DNA from: Panacagrimonas perspica | GTDB taxonomy: Bacteria; Pseudomonadota; Gammaproteobacteria; Nevskiales; Nevskiaceae | Assembly: GCF_004364935.1 (NCBI RefSeq) | Contig: NZ_SOBT01000008.1 | Coordinates: 248,001-312,000 of the forward strand | Direction of reading: 5' to 3' | Length of the DNA: 64,000 nucleotides | In this document: positions 19,472 to 27,397 of the stretch, piece after piece | Layout: every line of letters starts with the position of its first letter | How positions within the stretch are numbered: the stretch's first letter is position 1 | Made by a program: the position numbers and the translations under genes | Notes under the pieces: model-generated | The model's database searches: none | Told to the model about the DNA's origin: nothing | Seen by the model: the letters and a program-made list of their open reading frames with translations, nothing else

Positions 19472-19491
19472 GCCGGACGCGTTGTTCCGGC
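19472..19491. terminator. short hairpin between convergent genes
   Basis: GCCGGA/TCCGGC with an 8-base loop lies in the 30-bp space between the end of the cellulose operon and the end of nadC. It could end transcription from both sides. No U-run, hence low confidence. Confidence 0.3.
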
Positions 19492-19500
19492 TCTGAGGAA

Positions 19501-20352
19501 TCAGACGAAGCGCATCGACAGGTCGACGGCGCGCACGTGCTTGGTCAGGCTGCCGATGGAAATGCGGTCCACGCCGCTCTCGGCGAGTTCGCGAATGCGG
19601 GCCAGCGTGGCCCCACCCGAGTATTCGATCAGCGTGCGACCACCGCCGGCGCGGTGGTCGCGCGTCAGGCGCACCGCTTCGCGCAGGCGTTCGCCGTCGA
19701 AGTCGTCGACCAGCAGCAGGTCGACGTCCGCGCGCAGCGCCGCGCGCACTTCGTCGAGGGTTTCGGCTTCGGTCATCAGGGGCACGGCGGCGCCCAGCGC
19801 CCGGGCCTGCGCGATCGCCTGCTCGATGCCGCCGGCCGCCGCGATGTGGTTTTCCTTGACCAGGATGCCGTCGTACAGCCCGATGCGATGGTTCACGCCG
19901 CCGCCGACGGTCACCGCGTACTTCTGTGCGTTGCGCAGGCCGGGCAGCGTCTTGCGCGTATCGACGATCCGGGCTGCGGTACCGCGCACGGCTTCGACGT
20001 AGCGCGCGGTCTCGGTCGCCGTGCCGCTCAACGCCTGCAGGAAGTTGAGCGCGGTGCGCTCACCGGTCAGCAGGCTGCGTGAAGCGCCTTGGAGCGTGAA
20101 CAGGATCTGGCCGTCTTCGACGCGCGCACCGTCGGCCACCTGCCAGGTCACCTTCACATTCGGATCGAGCTGGCGAAACACCTCGTCGACCCAGGGCTGT
20201 CCGCAGATGATCGCCGACTCGCGCGCGATCACCTTCGCCTCGCCTTGCTGTCCCGCCGGAACGAGTCGCGCCGTGACGTCGCCGCTGCCGACGTCTTCGG
20301 CCAGCGCGCGGGTGACGGTGAGAGGGAGATCCGACAGCAGGTGAGCGGGCAT
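19501..20352 (-). CDS. nadC: nicotinate-nucleotide pyrophosphorylase (quinolinate phosphoribosyltransferase)
   Basis: De novo NAD synthesis: quinolinate plus PRPP gives nicotinate mononucleotide, CO2 and pyrophosphate. 283 residues, the usual length. Visible motifs are ALAEDVGSGDVTA at the N-terminus, RTALNFLQALSGTAT, the RIVDTRKTLPGLR substrate loop, KYAVTVGGGVNHRIGLYDG, LVKENHI, and the C-terminal barrel strands ending in ESGVDRISIGSLTKHV. Cytoplasmic dimer. It is convergent with the cellulose operon and is preceded on its strand by the EAL gene. The other nad genes are not in the window. Confidence 0.95.
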   Translation of the reverse strand: MPAHLLSDLPLTVTRALAEDVGSGDVTARLVPAGQQGEAKVIARESAIICGQPWVDEVFRQLDPNVKVTWQVADGARVEDGQILFTLQGASRSLLTGERTALNFLQALSGTATETARYVEAVRGTAARIVDTRKTLPGLRNAQKYAVTVGGGVNHRIGLYDGILVKENHIAAAGGIEQAIAQARALGAAVPLMTEAETLDEVRAALRADVDLLLVDDFDGERLREAVRLTRDHRAGGGRTLIEYSGGATLARIRELAESGVDRISIGSLTKHVRAVDLSMRFV

Positions 20353-20436
20353 GGCGCGACGGGTAGAGGGTCCGGAGCGCCGCAGGATACGGTGCTTGAC
20401 GTCACTCCCGCGACGTCCAGGGCCGCTGTCCGGCGG

Positions 20437-21303
20437 TCAGCTCGTCGCGCGATCCTGCCCGGTGTTCGTGGGGCTGTGCAGGTAGTCCGTGAGCGTCTCG
20501 GGCGACATCGCCGCGCAGAACAGATGGCCCTGCACTTCGGTGATGCCGATGGCGCGCAATGCCGCGAGCTCGGCGTCGGTCTGCACGCCCTCGGCCGTAC
20601 AGCGCAGTCCCAGGTCACGTGCGAGCTGGGCCAGCAGTCGCAGCTCCTCGATCGCGCCCGGGTTGTCGGGACTCAGACCATCGAGGAAACGGCGATCGAG
20701 CTTGAAGCCGGCCATCGACGCGCGCGCCAGCCGCGTGACCGCCGAGGGGCCCCCGCCGAAATCGTCCACTTCGACACCGATGCCCAACGCCAGCAGTTCG
20801 CCGAACGTGGAGAGCGCGAGGTGAGGCCGGTCGAGCAGGACGTCCTGCGAGATCTCGAGCGTCAGTCGGGAGGCGGGAAGATCGAGGCTCTCCAGGACGC
20901 GCTGCGTTCGAGACGCGAAGTCGGCGGCGTGGATCTGCCAGGACGCCACGTTCACGGCCAGGCGCATCGCAGGAATTCCGGCGGCTTGCCATTCGAGCAT
21001 CTGGCGCGCGGCGGTTTCGAGCAGCCAGTCGCCGACGTCGAGCGACAGGCTGGATCTTTCGAGGATCGGAATGAACTGGGCCGGATGCTGGAGGCCGCGC
21101 GTCGGGTGGTGCCAGCGCAGCAGGGCCTCGCAGGCCACCGGCGCCAGATCGTTCGCGCGCAGGATCGGCTGGTAGGCGATTTCCAGCTCGCGCGCCTCGA
21201 AGGCGGCGCGGACCGAGGCATGGCTCAGCGGCAGATCGCGGGCGGCACCCGACAGCTCCGAGGCACGTCCCTGGTAAAGCGTGGAGCCGGCGACTGGGTT
21301 CAT
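20437..21303 (-). CDS. EAL-domain c-di-GMP phosphodiesterase, probably active
   Basis: 288-residue stand-alone EAL protein that should hydrolyse c-di-GMP to pGpG; no membrane or sensor domain is visible. The signature EAL is at residues 59-61 (CEALLRWHHP). The metal and catalytic residues are present: N118 (LAVNVA), E150 (LTLEIS), D180-D181 (VDDFGGG), K201 (FKLDRRF), E238 (TAEGV) and Q258. Loop 6, normally DDFGTGYSS, reads DDFGGGPSA, which may alter dimerisation or activity. The gene lies downstream of the LuxR-type regulator, with a lux-box-like site 60-80 bases before its start. That suggests quorum control of the c-di-GMP that BcsA needs. Confidence 0.9.
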   Translation of the reverse strand: MNPVAGSTLYQGRASELSGAARDLPLSHASVRAAFEARELEIAYQPILRANDLAPVACEALLRWHHPTRGLQHPAQFIPILERSSLSLDVGDWLLETAARQMLEWQAAGIPAMRLAVNVASWQIHAADFASRTQRVLESLDLPASRLTLEISQDVLLDRPHLALSTFGELLALGIGVEVDDFGGGPSAVTRLARASMAGFKLDRRFLDGLSPDNPGAIEELRLLAQLARDLGLRCTAEGVQTDAELAALRAIGITEVQGHLFCAAMSPETLTDYLHSPTNTGQDRATS

Positions 21304-21362
21304 CGGACGAAGCGTGATGGCAGTAAAGGACCCGCAGCAAAACCCTCGCCAGGCGCGGAAGC

Positions 21363-21382
21363 TACTGTCGGATGCTACAGGT
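21363..21382 (-). promoter_or_regulatory. lux-box-like operator upstream of the EAL gene
   Basis: Read on the minus strand the site is ACCTGTAGCA-TCCGACAGTA. It matches the Vibrio fischeri lux box (ACCTGTAGGA-TCGTACAGGT) at 15 of 20 positions, including the whole left half-site ACCTGTAG and the ACAG of the right one. Its centre is about 69 bases before the EAL start codon, in the 132-bp space downstream of the LuxR-type gene. No good -10 box is visible. Confidence 0.6.
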
Positions 21383-21435
21383 GGCGCTCATCTTCATGAC
21401 GGACCTGAAGAAAGAATCGATCCCTGCCGTGCGAT

Positions 21436-22248
21436 CTACTCGTGCATCACCGGAATGGTCGTGACCGAGCGCAGGGCATGTTGGTGCAACTCGATCTCGC
21501 CCAAGGTCACCGCCCGGGAAATGATGCTGTGGCGACCGCTGACGCCGAGCTTGCGACCGGCGCTCTCGATGTGGAACAGCACGGTGCGCTCGGTGATGCC
21601 GAGCGCGCGGCCGATGTCGGCGGAGTTCTTCCCGTCGGCGGCCCACAGCAGGCAGTCCTTCTCGCGTTCCGAGAGGGGCGCCGAGACACGCGGCGCCCCC
21701 TCGTGGTTGAGGACCAGGCGGCGCACCGATTCGTGCAGCACGGTGGCGAACCAGTGGAGCCGCCCGCGCAGGCGATGCCGCGCGACCGGATCGGCGCTGA
21801 TGGGCCGGGCGATGTCGCGCGCCAGGGACAGCAGCGCCAACTCGCCATGGCGTCCGGATACCGGCGCCGAGATGCCGTGGCCCAGGCCGTAGTCGGCGGC
21901 CTCCTGGAAGAACACCTCGACGGTCGCGTCGCTGCGGTCGATGTCGTCCCAGATCAGCGGCAGCGATGAACTCATGATGTGCCGCACTACCGGATCGATG
22001 CGCAGATAACCCAGCGAGTCGTAGCGCTGCCGCCACTCGCGCGGATAGCCCGACAGGCAGAAGTGGTACGGATCGGAGAACGACAGCGGCAGCCTCACCG
22101 CGTAGAAGTAATGCTCGAAACCGAAGGATGCGGTGAGTTCCCGGCACGCAGCGTGCAGTTCAGGCGCGCCGTCGGCATTGGTCAGCGCCTCGGTGAGGTG
22201 GGCGTCGCGGGTGGCCGGGTCAGCGGTGGATGGGTCGAGATCGCGCAT
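21436..22248 (-). CDS. LuxR-type acyl-homoserine-lactone-responsive regulator (solo)
   Basis: 270-residue transcription factor. The N-terminal autoinducer-binding domain keeps the invariant ligand residues in correct spacing: W72, Y76 (YPREWRQRYDS), D85-P86 (RIDPVVRH), W100 (LPLIWDD) and a Gly in GLGHGISAP. The C-terminal helix-turn-helix (about 190-240, SEREKDCLLWAADGKNSADI) has the usual Glu, Leu and Gly. No luxI-type synthase is encoded in the window, so it is either a solo or paired elsewhere. It is followed on the same strand by the EAL gene, with a lux-box-like site between, which makes that gene the probable target. Confidence 0.9.
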   Translation of the reverse strand: MRDLDPSTADPATRDAHLTEALTNADGAPELHAACRELTASFGFEHYFYAVRLPLSFSDPYHFCLSGYPREWRQRYDSLGYLRIDPVVRHIMSSSLPLIWDDIDRSDATVEVFFQEAADYGLGHGISAPVSGRHGELALLSLARDIARPISADPVARHRLRGRLHWFATVLHESVRRLVLNHEGAPRVSAPLSEREKDCLLWAADGKNSADIGRALGITERTVLFHIESAGRKLGVSGRHSIISRAVTLGEIELHQHALRSVTTIPVMHE

Positions 22249-22358
22249 GAGGGGAAGCTAGTTCAGCGCGCCGCGAGCCGCAAATCGCGTCCGCATCGTT
22301 CCGTTCGCCCCTCGCTGCGCGATGACCGGAAGACAAGATCGAACCGCGCAGGTCTTCT

Positions 22359-23252
22359 CTAGGCGATCAGGAACTCGAGCAGCGCCATCTGCGCCCACAG
22401 GCGGTTCTCGGCTTCGTCCCAGACCACCGATTGCGGCCCGTCGATGATGGCCGCGGACACTTCTTCGCCGCGGTGGGCGGGCAGGCAGTGCATGAAGATC
22501 GCGTCGGGTTTCGCCAGCGCCATGAGCGCCTCGTCGACCTGGAAGCCGGCGAAGGCGGCGAGCCGGCGTTGCGTTTCGGCTTCCTGGCCCATGCTGGTCC
22601 AGGTATCGGTCACCAGCAGGTCGGCGCCGCGCGCCGCGTCGGCGGGGGACGACACCATCTGGACCTGCTTGCCGCCGCTGCGCACGAGTTCCGCGTCGGG
22701 CTCGTAGCCCTTGGGCGCGGCGATGCGCAGCGTGAAGCCGAACATCGAGGCCGCCTCGATCCAGGAATGGCAGACGTTGTTGCCGTCGCCGATCCACGTG
22801 GCGACCTTGCCGGCAGGATCACCGCGGTGCTCGAACCAGCATTGCAGGTCCGCCAGCATCTGGCAGGGGTGGTGAAGTTCGGACAGTCCGTTCACGACCG
22901 GCACGCGCGAGTGCGCGGCGAGCTCCTGCTGCTGCGCCTGCGAGTCGTTGCGGATCATGATCGCGTCGCACATGCGCGACAGCACGCGCGCCGTGTCCGA
23001 GATCGGCTCGTCCCGCCCGAGCTGCGTCGTGGCGGTGGTCAGGAACAGCGCATGGCCGCCGAACTTGGCCATCCCGGCCTCGAAACTCACGCGGGTGCGC
23101 GTGGAGCTCTTGGTGAAGATCATCGCCAGCGTCTTGCCCGTGAAAGGGCGGAACGAGGGGTCGCGCAGGTTCTTCAGCGCGCTCGCGCGAAGCACGATCT
23201 GCCGCGCTTCGACGGGACTCAGGTCGGTCAGGCGGAGAAAATGGCGGGTCAT
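22359..23252 (-). CDS. argF: ornithine carbamoyltransferase
   Basis: Arginine synthesis: ornithine plus carbamoyl phosphate gives citrulline; 297 residues, cytoplasmic trimer. The carbamoyl-phosphate loop STRTR (FTKSSTRTRVSFE), HPCQ (LHHPCQMLADL), the ornithine/SMG-type loop region (DTWTSMGQE) and the catalytic HCLP motif (FMHCLPAHRGEE) are all present. It stands alone, with no other arg gene beside it. A perfect palindromic terminator lies upstream, separating it from the membrane protein gene on the same strand. Confidence 0.96.
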   Translation of the reverse strand: MTRHFLRLTDLSPVEARQIVLRASALKNLRDPSFRPFTGKTLAMIFTKSSTRTRVSFEAGMAKFGGHALFLTTATTQLGRDEPISDTARVLSRMCDAIMIRNDSQAQQQELAAHSRVPVVNGLSELHHPCQMLADLQCWFEHRGDPAGKVATWIGDGNNVCHSWIEAASMFGFTLRIAAPKGYEPDAELVRSGGKQVQMVSSPADAARGADLLVTDTWTSMGQEAETQRRLAAFAGFQVDEALMALAKPDAIFMHCLPAHRGEEVSAAIIDGPQSVVWDEAENRLWAQMALLEFLIA

Positions 23253-23273
23253 TCGGGTGCCTCAAAATGAAAA

Positions 23274-23299
23274 CGGGCCGCACCCATGGGTGCGGCCCG
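23274..23299 (-). terminator. rho-independent terminator after the urate-hydroxylase-like gene
   Basis: Perfect 26-bp palindrome (13 bases per arm, starting CGGGCCGCACCCA). On the minus strand it is followed by TTTTCATTTT, giving a terminator for the gene ending at 23325 and insulating argF. Confidence 0.8.
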
Positions 23300-23324
23300 G
23301 AAAACGGCAGGTACCGCGACGGGT

Positions 23325-23927
23325 CTAGAACAGCAGACCGTGCGCCGAGGCGCCCATGAACAGCAGCATCGGGATCGACAGCATCGTGTTCGTGCGCGAG
23401 GCCAGGAACGCGACGCGACGGGCCTTGGCCTTCTCTTCGTCGGTGGCCGGCACGATGCCCAGGATCTTCTTCTGGTTGGGCCAGATCAGCACCCAGACGT
23501 TGAACAGCATGACCGTGCCCAGCCAGGCGCCGACGCCGATCGCGTTGCCGTTCGGGGCCGGGGTTCCCAGCAGGCCGAAGCTGAAAGCACCCAGGAACCA
23601 GCCGATGTGCGCAAGGTAGGCCGCGCCGGTCACCCAGGTCACGACGGCACCCCAGCGGAACCACAGCAGCGCGCGGGGCGCGACGTACTTGGTGATGGCC
23701 GCGCCACCCGGGCCACCCTTGTCAGCGGCTGCCGCGGCGAGCGCCGGCACCTGGACGAAGTTGAAGTAATAGAGCAGGCCGATCCACACCACACCGGCGC
23801 CGATATGCGCCCAGCGCAGCAGGCCCATGCTGTTGAACCCAGCGTACGAACTGACGACCGCTGTGATGGCGAGGGCGATGATCGCGCCTGCGATCACGGT
23901 GCCCTTGATGCTGTCCAGAGGGTTCAC
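23325..23927 (-). CDS. membrane protein with urate-hydroxylase (PuuD) N-terminal-type domain
   Basis: 200-residue inner-membrane protein with five to six helices. RWAHIGAGVVWIGLLYYFNF and FNVWVLIWPNQKKILG are the hallmark segments of the Urate_ox_N family (PF06181), the membrane part of PuuD, which oxidises urate via a fused cytochrome c. This protein has no cytochrome c domain (no CxxCH), so a urate-oxidase role is uncertain and an unknown haem or transport role is equally possible. No purine-catabolism genes are nearby. It is divergent from grxD and ends in a strong terminator. Confidence 0.75.
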   Translation of the reverse strand: MNPLDSIKGTVIAGAIIALAITAVVSSYAGFNSMGLLRWAHIGAGVVWIGLLYYFNFVQVPALAAAAADKGGPGGAAITKYVAPRALLWFRWGAVVTWVTGAAYLAHIGWFLGAFSFGLLGTPAPNGNAIGVGAWLGTVMLFNVWVLIWPNQKKILGIVPATDEEKAKARRVAFLASRTNTMLSIPMLLFMGASAHGLLF

Positions 23928-24071
23928 GCTTCACTCCCTAGGTGAAAGGCGCCAGTGCGCCGCGAAGGCCGGGAGAATAGAGGACGGGCATCCGACATTC
24001 AATTGGAACCGGGGCTCGGTACGAAAACTGCTTCCTTGCGAAATCGGGCGCGATTCGAAGCGCGGCACGTT

Positions 24072-24077
24072 TATAAT
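24072..24077 (+). promoter_or_regulatory. -10 box of the grxD promoter
   Basis: A perfect TATAAT stands 41 bases before the grxD start in a GC-rich setting. No clear -35 hexamer is found 16-18 bases upstream. Confidence 0.5.
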
Positions 24078-24118
24078 CCCGCCCCGTCGGTTCCCTGCCA
24101 CTTTCCAGGAGCTCGCAT

Positions 24119-24448
24119 ATGGATGCTCTCGAGCGCATCAACAAACAGGTCACCGAGAACCCGATCATCATCTACATGAAGGGAACGCCTGACTTCCCGC
24201 AGTGTGGGTTCTCGTCACGCACCATCCAGGCCCTGAACGCCTGCGGTGTCGAATACGCTTACGTCAATATCTTCGAAGACGAAGAGGTCTATCGCGCGCT
24301 GCCCAAGTTCGCCAACTGGCCGACGTTCCCGCAGGTCTACGTGAAGGGCGAGCTGCTGGGTGGCTGCGATATCACGCTCGACCTGTTCCAGACCGGCGAG
24401 CTGCAGAAGATGCTCAAGGAAGCGGTGGGCGCCAAGAAGGCCGCCTGA
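24119..24448 (+). CDS. grxD: monothiol glutaredoxin, Grx4 type
   Basis: 109-residue monothiol glutaredoxin that binds a [2Fe-2S] cluster with glutathione and passes it on in iron-sulphur protein assembly. The active-site CGFS (FPQCGFSSRTIQ) has a single cysteine. K in YMKGTP, the WPTFPQVYVKGEL segment with the cis-proline, and GGCDI (glutathione binding) are all present. It is read alone between a TATAAT box and a perfect terminator. Confidence 0.96.
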   Translation: MDALERINKQVTENPIIIYMKGTPDFPQCGFSSRTIQALNACGVEYAYVNIFEDEEVYRALPKFANWPTFPQVYVKGELLGGCDITLDLFQTGELQKMLKEAVGAKKAA

Positions 24449-24470
24449 CCGCATCCACGCGTGACCTGAA

Positions 24471-24497
24471 ACGCCCGCTCATCGAGCGGGCGTTTTT
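24471..24497 (+). terminator. rho-independent terminator of grxD
   Basis: Perfect 10-bp stem (ACGCCCGCTC/GAGCGGGCGT) with a 3-base loop and a TTTTT run, 22 bases after the grxD stop. Confidence 0.92.
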
Positions 24498-24512
24498 ATT
24501 GGGCGATCGATA

Positions 24513-25061
24513 TCAGTGCAGATGGACGAGCATCTCTTCGGTGAGGCGCTTGCGCTCCGCATCGCCGGCGAGCTTCTCGACCCAGGCCAACGCGAACTCC
24601 ATCGTCGTGCCCGGCCCCTGGCTGGTCATGCAATGCCCGTCCAGGACGACGCGCTGATCGACGTAGTGCAGCAGCCGATCGCGGAACAGCGGATGGCAGG
24701 TCGCTTGTTTCCCGTCCAGCAGCCCGTGCGGAGACAGCGTCAGCGCTGGCGCTGCGCACACCGCGCCGTACCAGCGATGCGCGACGCGCTGCGCGGACAG
24801 TTTCTCGATCAGCGGGCGATGCTGCGCGAGTCGCTCGGCGCCTTTCTCGCCGCCGGGAAGAATGATGGCGTCGAAGTCGTCGCGCAGGATGTCCGACACT
24901 GCAGCGTCGGCGACGAGGCGGATGTCGCGTGTGGCGTTGACGACCGTTTCGGTTTCGATGCTCGCGAGCGTGACCGGAATCGAGGCACGTCGCAGCACGT
25001 TGACCAGTGTGACCGTCTCAAGGCTCTCCGAGCCGTGGGCGATCGGAACGAGAATTCTCAT
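24513..25061 (-). CDS. DJ-1/PfpI family protein (YajL-like)
   Basis: 182-residue cytoplasmic protein of the DJ-1/ThiJ family; YajL-type members are proposed stress-protective deglycases or chaperones. [17 protein letters not shown] carries the conserved Glu. ALIILPGG-type strand ([13 protein letters not shown]) precedes the nucleophile elbow AVCAAP with its reactive cysteine. [13 protein letters not shown] and [13 protein letters not shown] complete the fold. The ATG at 25061 was chosen because it starts the first beta strand; the longer frame upstream is not DJ-1-like. It is divergent from icd and ends just beyond the grxD terminator. Confidence 0.9.
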   Translation of the reverse strand: MRILVPIAHGSESLETVTLVNVLRRASIPVTLASIETETVVNATRDIRLVADAAVSDILRDDFDAIILPGGEKGAERLAQHRPLIEKLSAQRVAHRWYGAVCAAPALTLSPHGLLDGKQATCHPLFRDRLLHYVDQRVVLDGHCMTSQGPGTTMEFALAWVEKLAGDAERKRLTEEMLVHLH

Positions 25062-25213
25062 GGCTCTCTGTCTCCACCCGTGGGGTCGGGTCGATGCTAG
25101 CGCTTCGTCGCCGGGGATGCTCGCTGCGGGCGAGCCCGCATGTCGATCCGGTTCGGCGCGCGGCACCTCCTCGGTGACGGCCGTCACTCGATCCCACCGC
25201 GGGAAATGCGGGC

Positions 25214-25219
25214 TAGAAT
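25214..25219 (+). promoter_or_regulatory. possible -10 box of icd
   Basis: TAGAAT lies 60 bases before the icd start in the divergent spacer with the DJ-1-like gene. No -35 match is seen. Confidence 0.3.
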
Positions 25220-25278
25220 TCAACTCGTTCGACGGATGTTGCAGCGCGCTCGGCGCGCCCCACCAGGAGAATCACGCC

Positions 25279-27042
25279 ATGTCGTACCGTCATATCAAGA
25301 TTCCCACGACTGGCGAGAAGATCAGCATCAAGGACGGCAAGATGGTGGTGCCCGACCAGCCGATCGTGGGCTACGTCGAAGGCGACGGCATCGGTCCCGA
25401 CATCACCAAGGCCTGCCTGCGCATCTGGGATGCGGCCGTCGACAAGGCCTACGGCGGCAAGCGCAAGATCCACTGGTGCGAAACCTATCTCGGCGAGAAG
25501 GCCGCGGGTCTCTACGATGGCAACTACTGCCCCGATGAAACGCTCAAGGTTCTGCAGGAACTCGTCGTCTCCATCAAGGGCCCGCTGACGACGCCGGTCG
25601 GCGGCGGTTTCCGCAGTCTCAACGTGGCGCTGCGCCAGGATCTCGACCTCTACGCCTGCGTGCGTCCGGTGCGTCACTACCGCGGCGTGCCGAGCCCGCT
25701 CAAGCATCCGCAGAAGGTCGACATCGTGCTGTTCCGCGAGAACACCGAGGACGTCTACGCGGGTATCGAATACAAGACCGGCACGCCCGAGAACGCGAAG
25801 ATCGCGAAGTTCCTGCGCGAGGAGATGAAGGCCAAGTTCTTCGAAGGCGCGGGCATCGGCATCAAGCCGATTTCCGAATTCGGCTCCAAGCGTCTCGTGC
25901 GCAAGGCGATCCAGTACGCCGTCGACAACGGCCGCGAATCCGTCACGTTGGTGCACAAGGGCAACATCCAGAAATTCACCGAAGGCGCGTTCCGCAACTG
26001 GGGTTACGAGGTGGCGCGCGACGAGTTCGGCAAGGTCACGATCACCGAAGAGCAGCTCTACGGCGAGTTCAAGGGCAAGCTGCCGGAAGGCAAGATCGTC
26101 ATCAAGGATCGCATCGCCGACATCATGTTCCAGATGATGCTGCTGCGGCCCGACGAGTTCGACGTCATCGCCACGACCAACCTCAACGGCGACTACCTCT
26201 CTGATGCGATTGCCGCCGAAGTCGGTGGCATGGGCATCGCGCCGGGCGCCAACATCGCCGACCACGTGGCGGTGTTCGAGGCCACGCACGGCACCGCGCC
26301 CAAGTACGCCAACCAGAACAAGGTCAACCCGGGTTCGCTGCTGTTCTCCGGCGTGATGATGCTCGAGTACATGGGCTGGAAGGAGGCGGCGGACCTGATC
26401 ACGCTCGTCTATCCGGAAGTCGTCTCCGACGGCATCGTGACCTACGACTTCGCGCGCCAGATCGACGGCGCCACCGAAGTCGGCACGTCGCAGTTCGCCG
26501 ATGCGCTGATCGAGCGCATCAAGGGCGGCGTGGACCTCGACGCCAAGCGCAAGGCGCAGCAGGAGCAGCTGGCCAAGGAGCGCAAGCAGCGCGAGATCCG
26601 GCGCCTGTTGCAGCCGCTCGAGGAGATGATCGAGTCCGGCCGCGTGCCGCACACGGTCGGCGACCTGATGACGCGCAGCCTGATCACGGCCACCGACGAC
26701 GAGACCATCGAAAGCGCGATGCACACGATGACCGACAACGGTGTCAGCTCCGTCGTCGTCGAGGCCAACGCCAAGGGCGAGTGGGGAATCCTGACGCGCC
26801 GCGACATCGTCTCCAAGATCGTGCGTGGCGGGCAGAACCCGGCGCATGTGAAGGTCAAGGACGTGGCCAGCCGTCCGATCGTGTCGGTGCCGGTCGAGAC
26901 CAGCATTCGCGAGGCCGCAAAATTGCTGTCGGAAAACAACTTCAGCCGTCTGACGGTGGAGCAGGGCGGCCGCATCATCGGCATCGTCACCGAGACCGAC
27001 ATCTTCAACGCGGCGGAGAAGTTCGGCTCGCTCGGGGACTGA
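25279..27042 (+). CDS. icd: NADP-dependent isocitrate dehydrogenase fused to a CBS-domain pair
   Basis: TCA-cycle enzyme turning isocitrate into 2-oxoglutarate. 587 residues against about 416 for ordinary Icd. Residues 1-413 are E. coli-type Icd: [28 protein letters not shown] (Ser equivalent to the AceK-phosphorylated S113), [31 protein letters not shown] and [17 protein letters not shown], whose K-Y pair indicates NADP. A basic helical linker (about 417-455, [20 protein letters not shown]) leads to two CBS motifs (about 459-515 and 525-580, each with [ML]T-x-x-DI), which usually bind adenine nucleotides. The fusion suggests allosteric control by energy state. ATG 25279 follows AGGAGA. A second, unrelated isocitrate dehydrogenase lies at 49388. 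Confidence 0.95.
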   Translation: MSYRHIKIPTTGEKISIKDGKMVVPDQPIVGYVEGDGIGPDITKACLRIWDAAVDKAYGGKRKIHWCETYLGEKAAGLYDGNYCPDETLKVLQELVVSIKGPLTTPVGGGFRSLNVALRQDLDLYACVRPVRHYRGVPSPLKHPQKVDIVLFRENTEDVYAGIEYKTGTPENAKIAKFLREEMKAKFFEGAGIGIKPISEFGSKRLVRKAIQYAVDNGRESVTLVHKGNIQKFTEGAFRNWGYEVARDEFGKVTITEEQLYGEFKGKLPEGKIVIKDRIADIMFQMMLLRPDEFDVIATTNLNGDYLSDAIAAEVGGMGIAPGANIADHVAVFEATHGTAPKYANQNKVNPGSLLFSGVMMLEYMGWKEAADLITLVYPEVVSDGIVTYDFARQIDGATEVGTSQFADALIERIKGGVDLDAKRKAQQEQLAKERKQREIRRLLQPLEEMIESGRVPHTVGDLMTRSLITATDDETIESAMHTMTDNGVSSVVVEANAKGEWGILTRRDIVSKIVRGGQNPAHVKVKDVASRPIVSVPVETSIREAAKLLSENNFSRLTVEQGGRIIGIVTETDIFNAAEKFGSLGD

Positions 27043-27058
27043 TCCCGGCGCGTCCTTT

Positions 27059-27345
27059 CGTAGCCCGGGTTGCGCTCCATATTCGAGGGAACCCCGGGCT
27101 TCGCCCAATGGCACTACCTTCAGGTCTGCACAGGCCAACGTGAAGGACGCAAAGGATTAAAGAAAGGCGCAAAGGATTTTCATTGATCCTTTGCGCCTTT
27201 CTTTGCTGTTCTCTGCGCCCCTTTGCGTTGGCCGTTGCCGTAAGGAACGGCCCCAAAGCCGTGATGCAGCACGCGGACGAACGGGGCGATACGCCAGCTA
27301 CGCAGAGTTTCCTTAAGGTAGTGCCATTGGAGCTTCGCCCGGGCA
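27059..27345. repeat. nested palindromic repeats (type B inside type A)
   Basis: Fills the 355-bp gap between icd and the next gene. The outer part begins CGTAGCCCGGG (type A element, seen six more times). CCAATGGCACTACCTT (27105-27120) recurs inverted at 27315-27330. Between these lies a type B element: a perfect 18-bp inverted repeat (27160-27177 and 27186-27203, loop of 8) built on GGCGCAAAGGAT, with further GCAAAGG units outside it. No coding sequence is supported here. Confidence 0.8.
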
Positions 27346-27397
27346 CGGTTGTTGTTTTCCCCGTTCACCGCATCCGCATTCTGCGTCAGGAAAATTC

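Noticed and set aside
23274-23299. Arginine operator upstream of argF
   Set aside because: The palindrome is GC-rich and followed by a T-run on the minus strand, fitting a terminator of the upstream gene; it lacks the AT-rich ARG-box pattern.
27160-27203. CRISPR-like or terminator reading of the long inverted repeats
   Set aside because: There are no regularly spaced direct repeats with unique spacers and no cas genes, and the stems lack U-runs. Copies elsewhere show a dispersed palindromic element.
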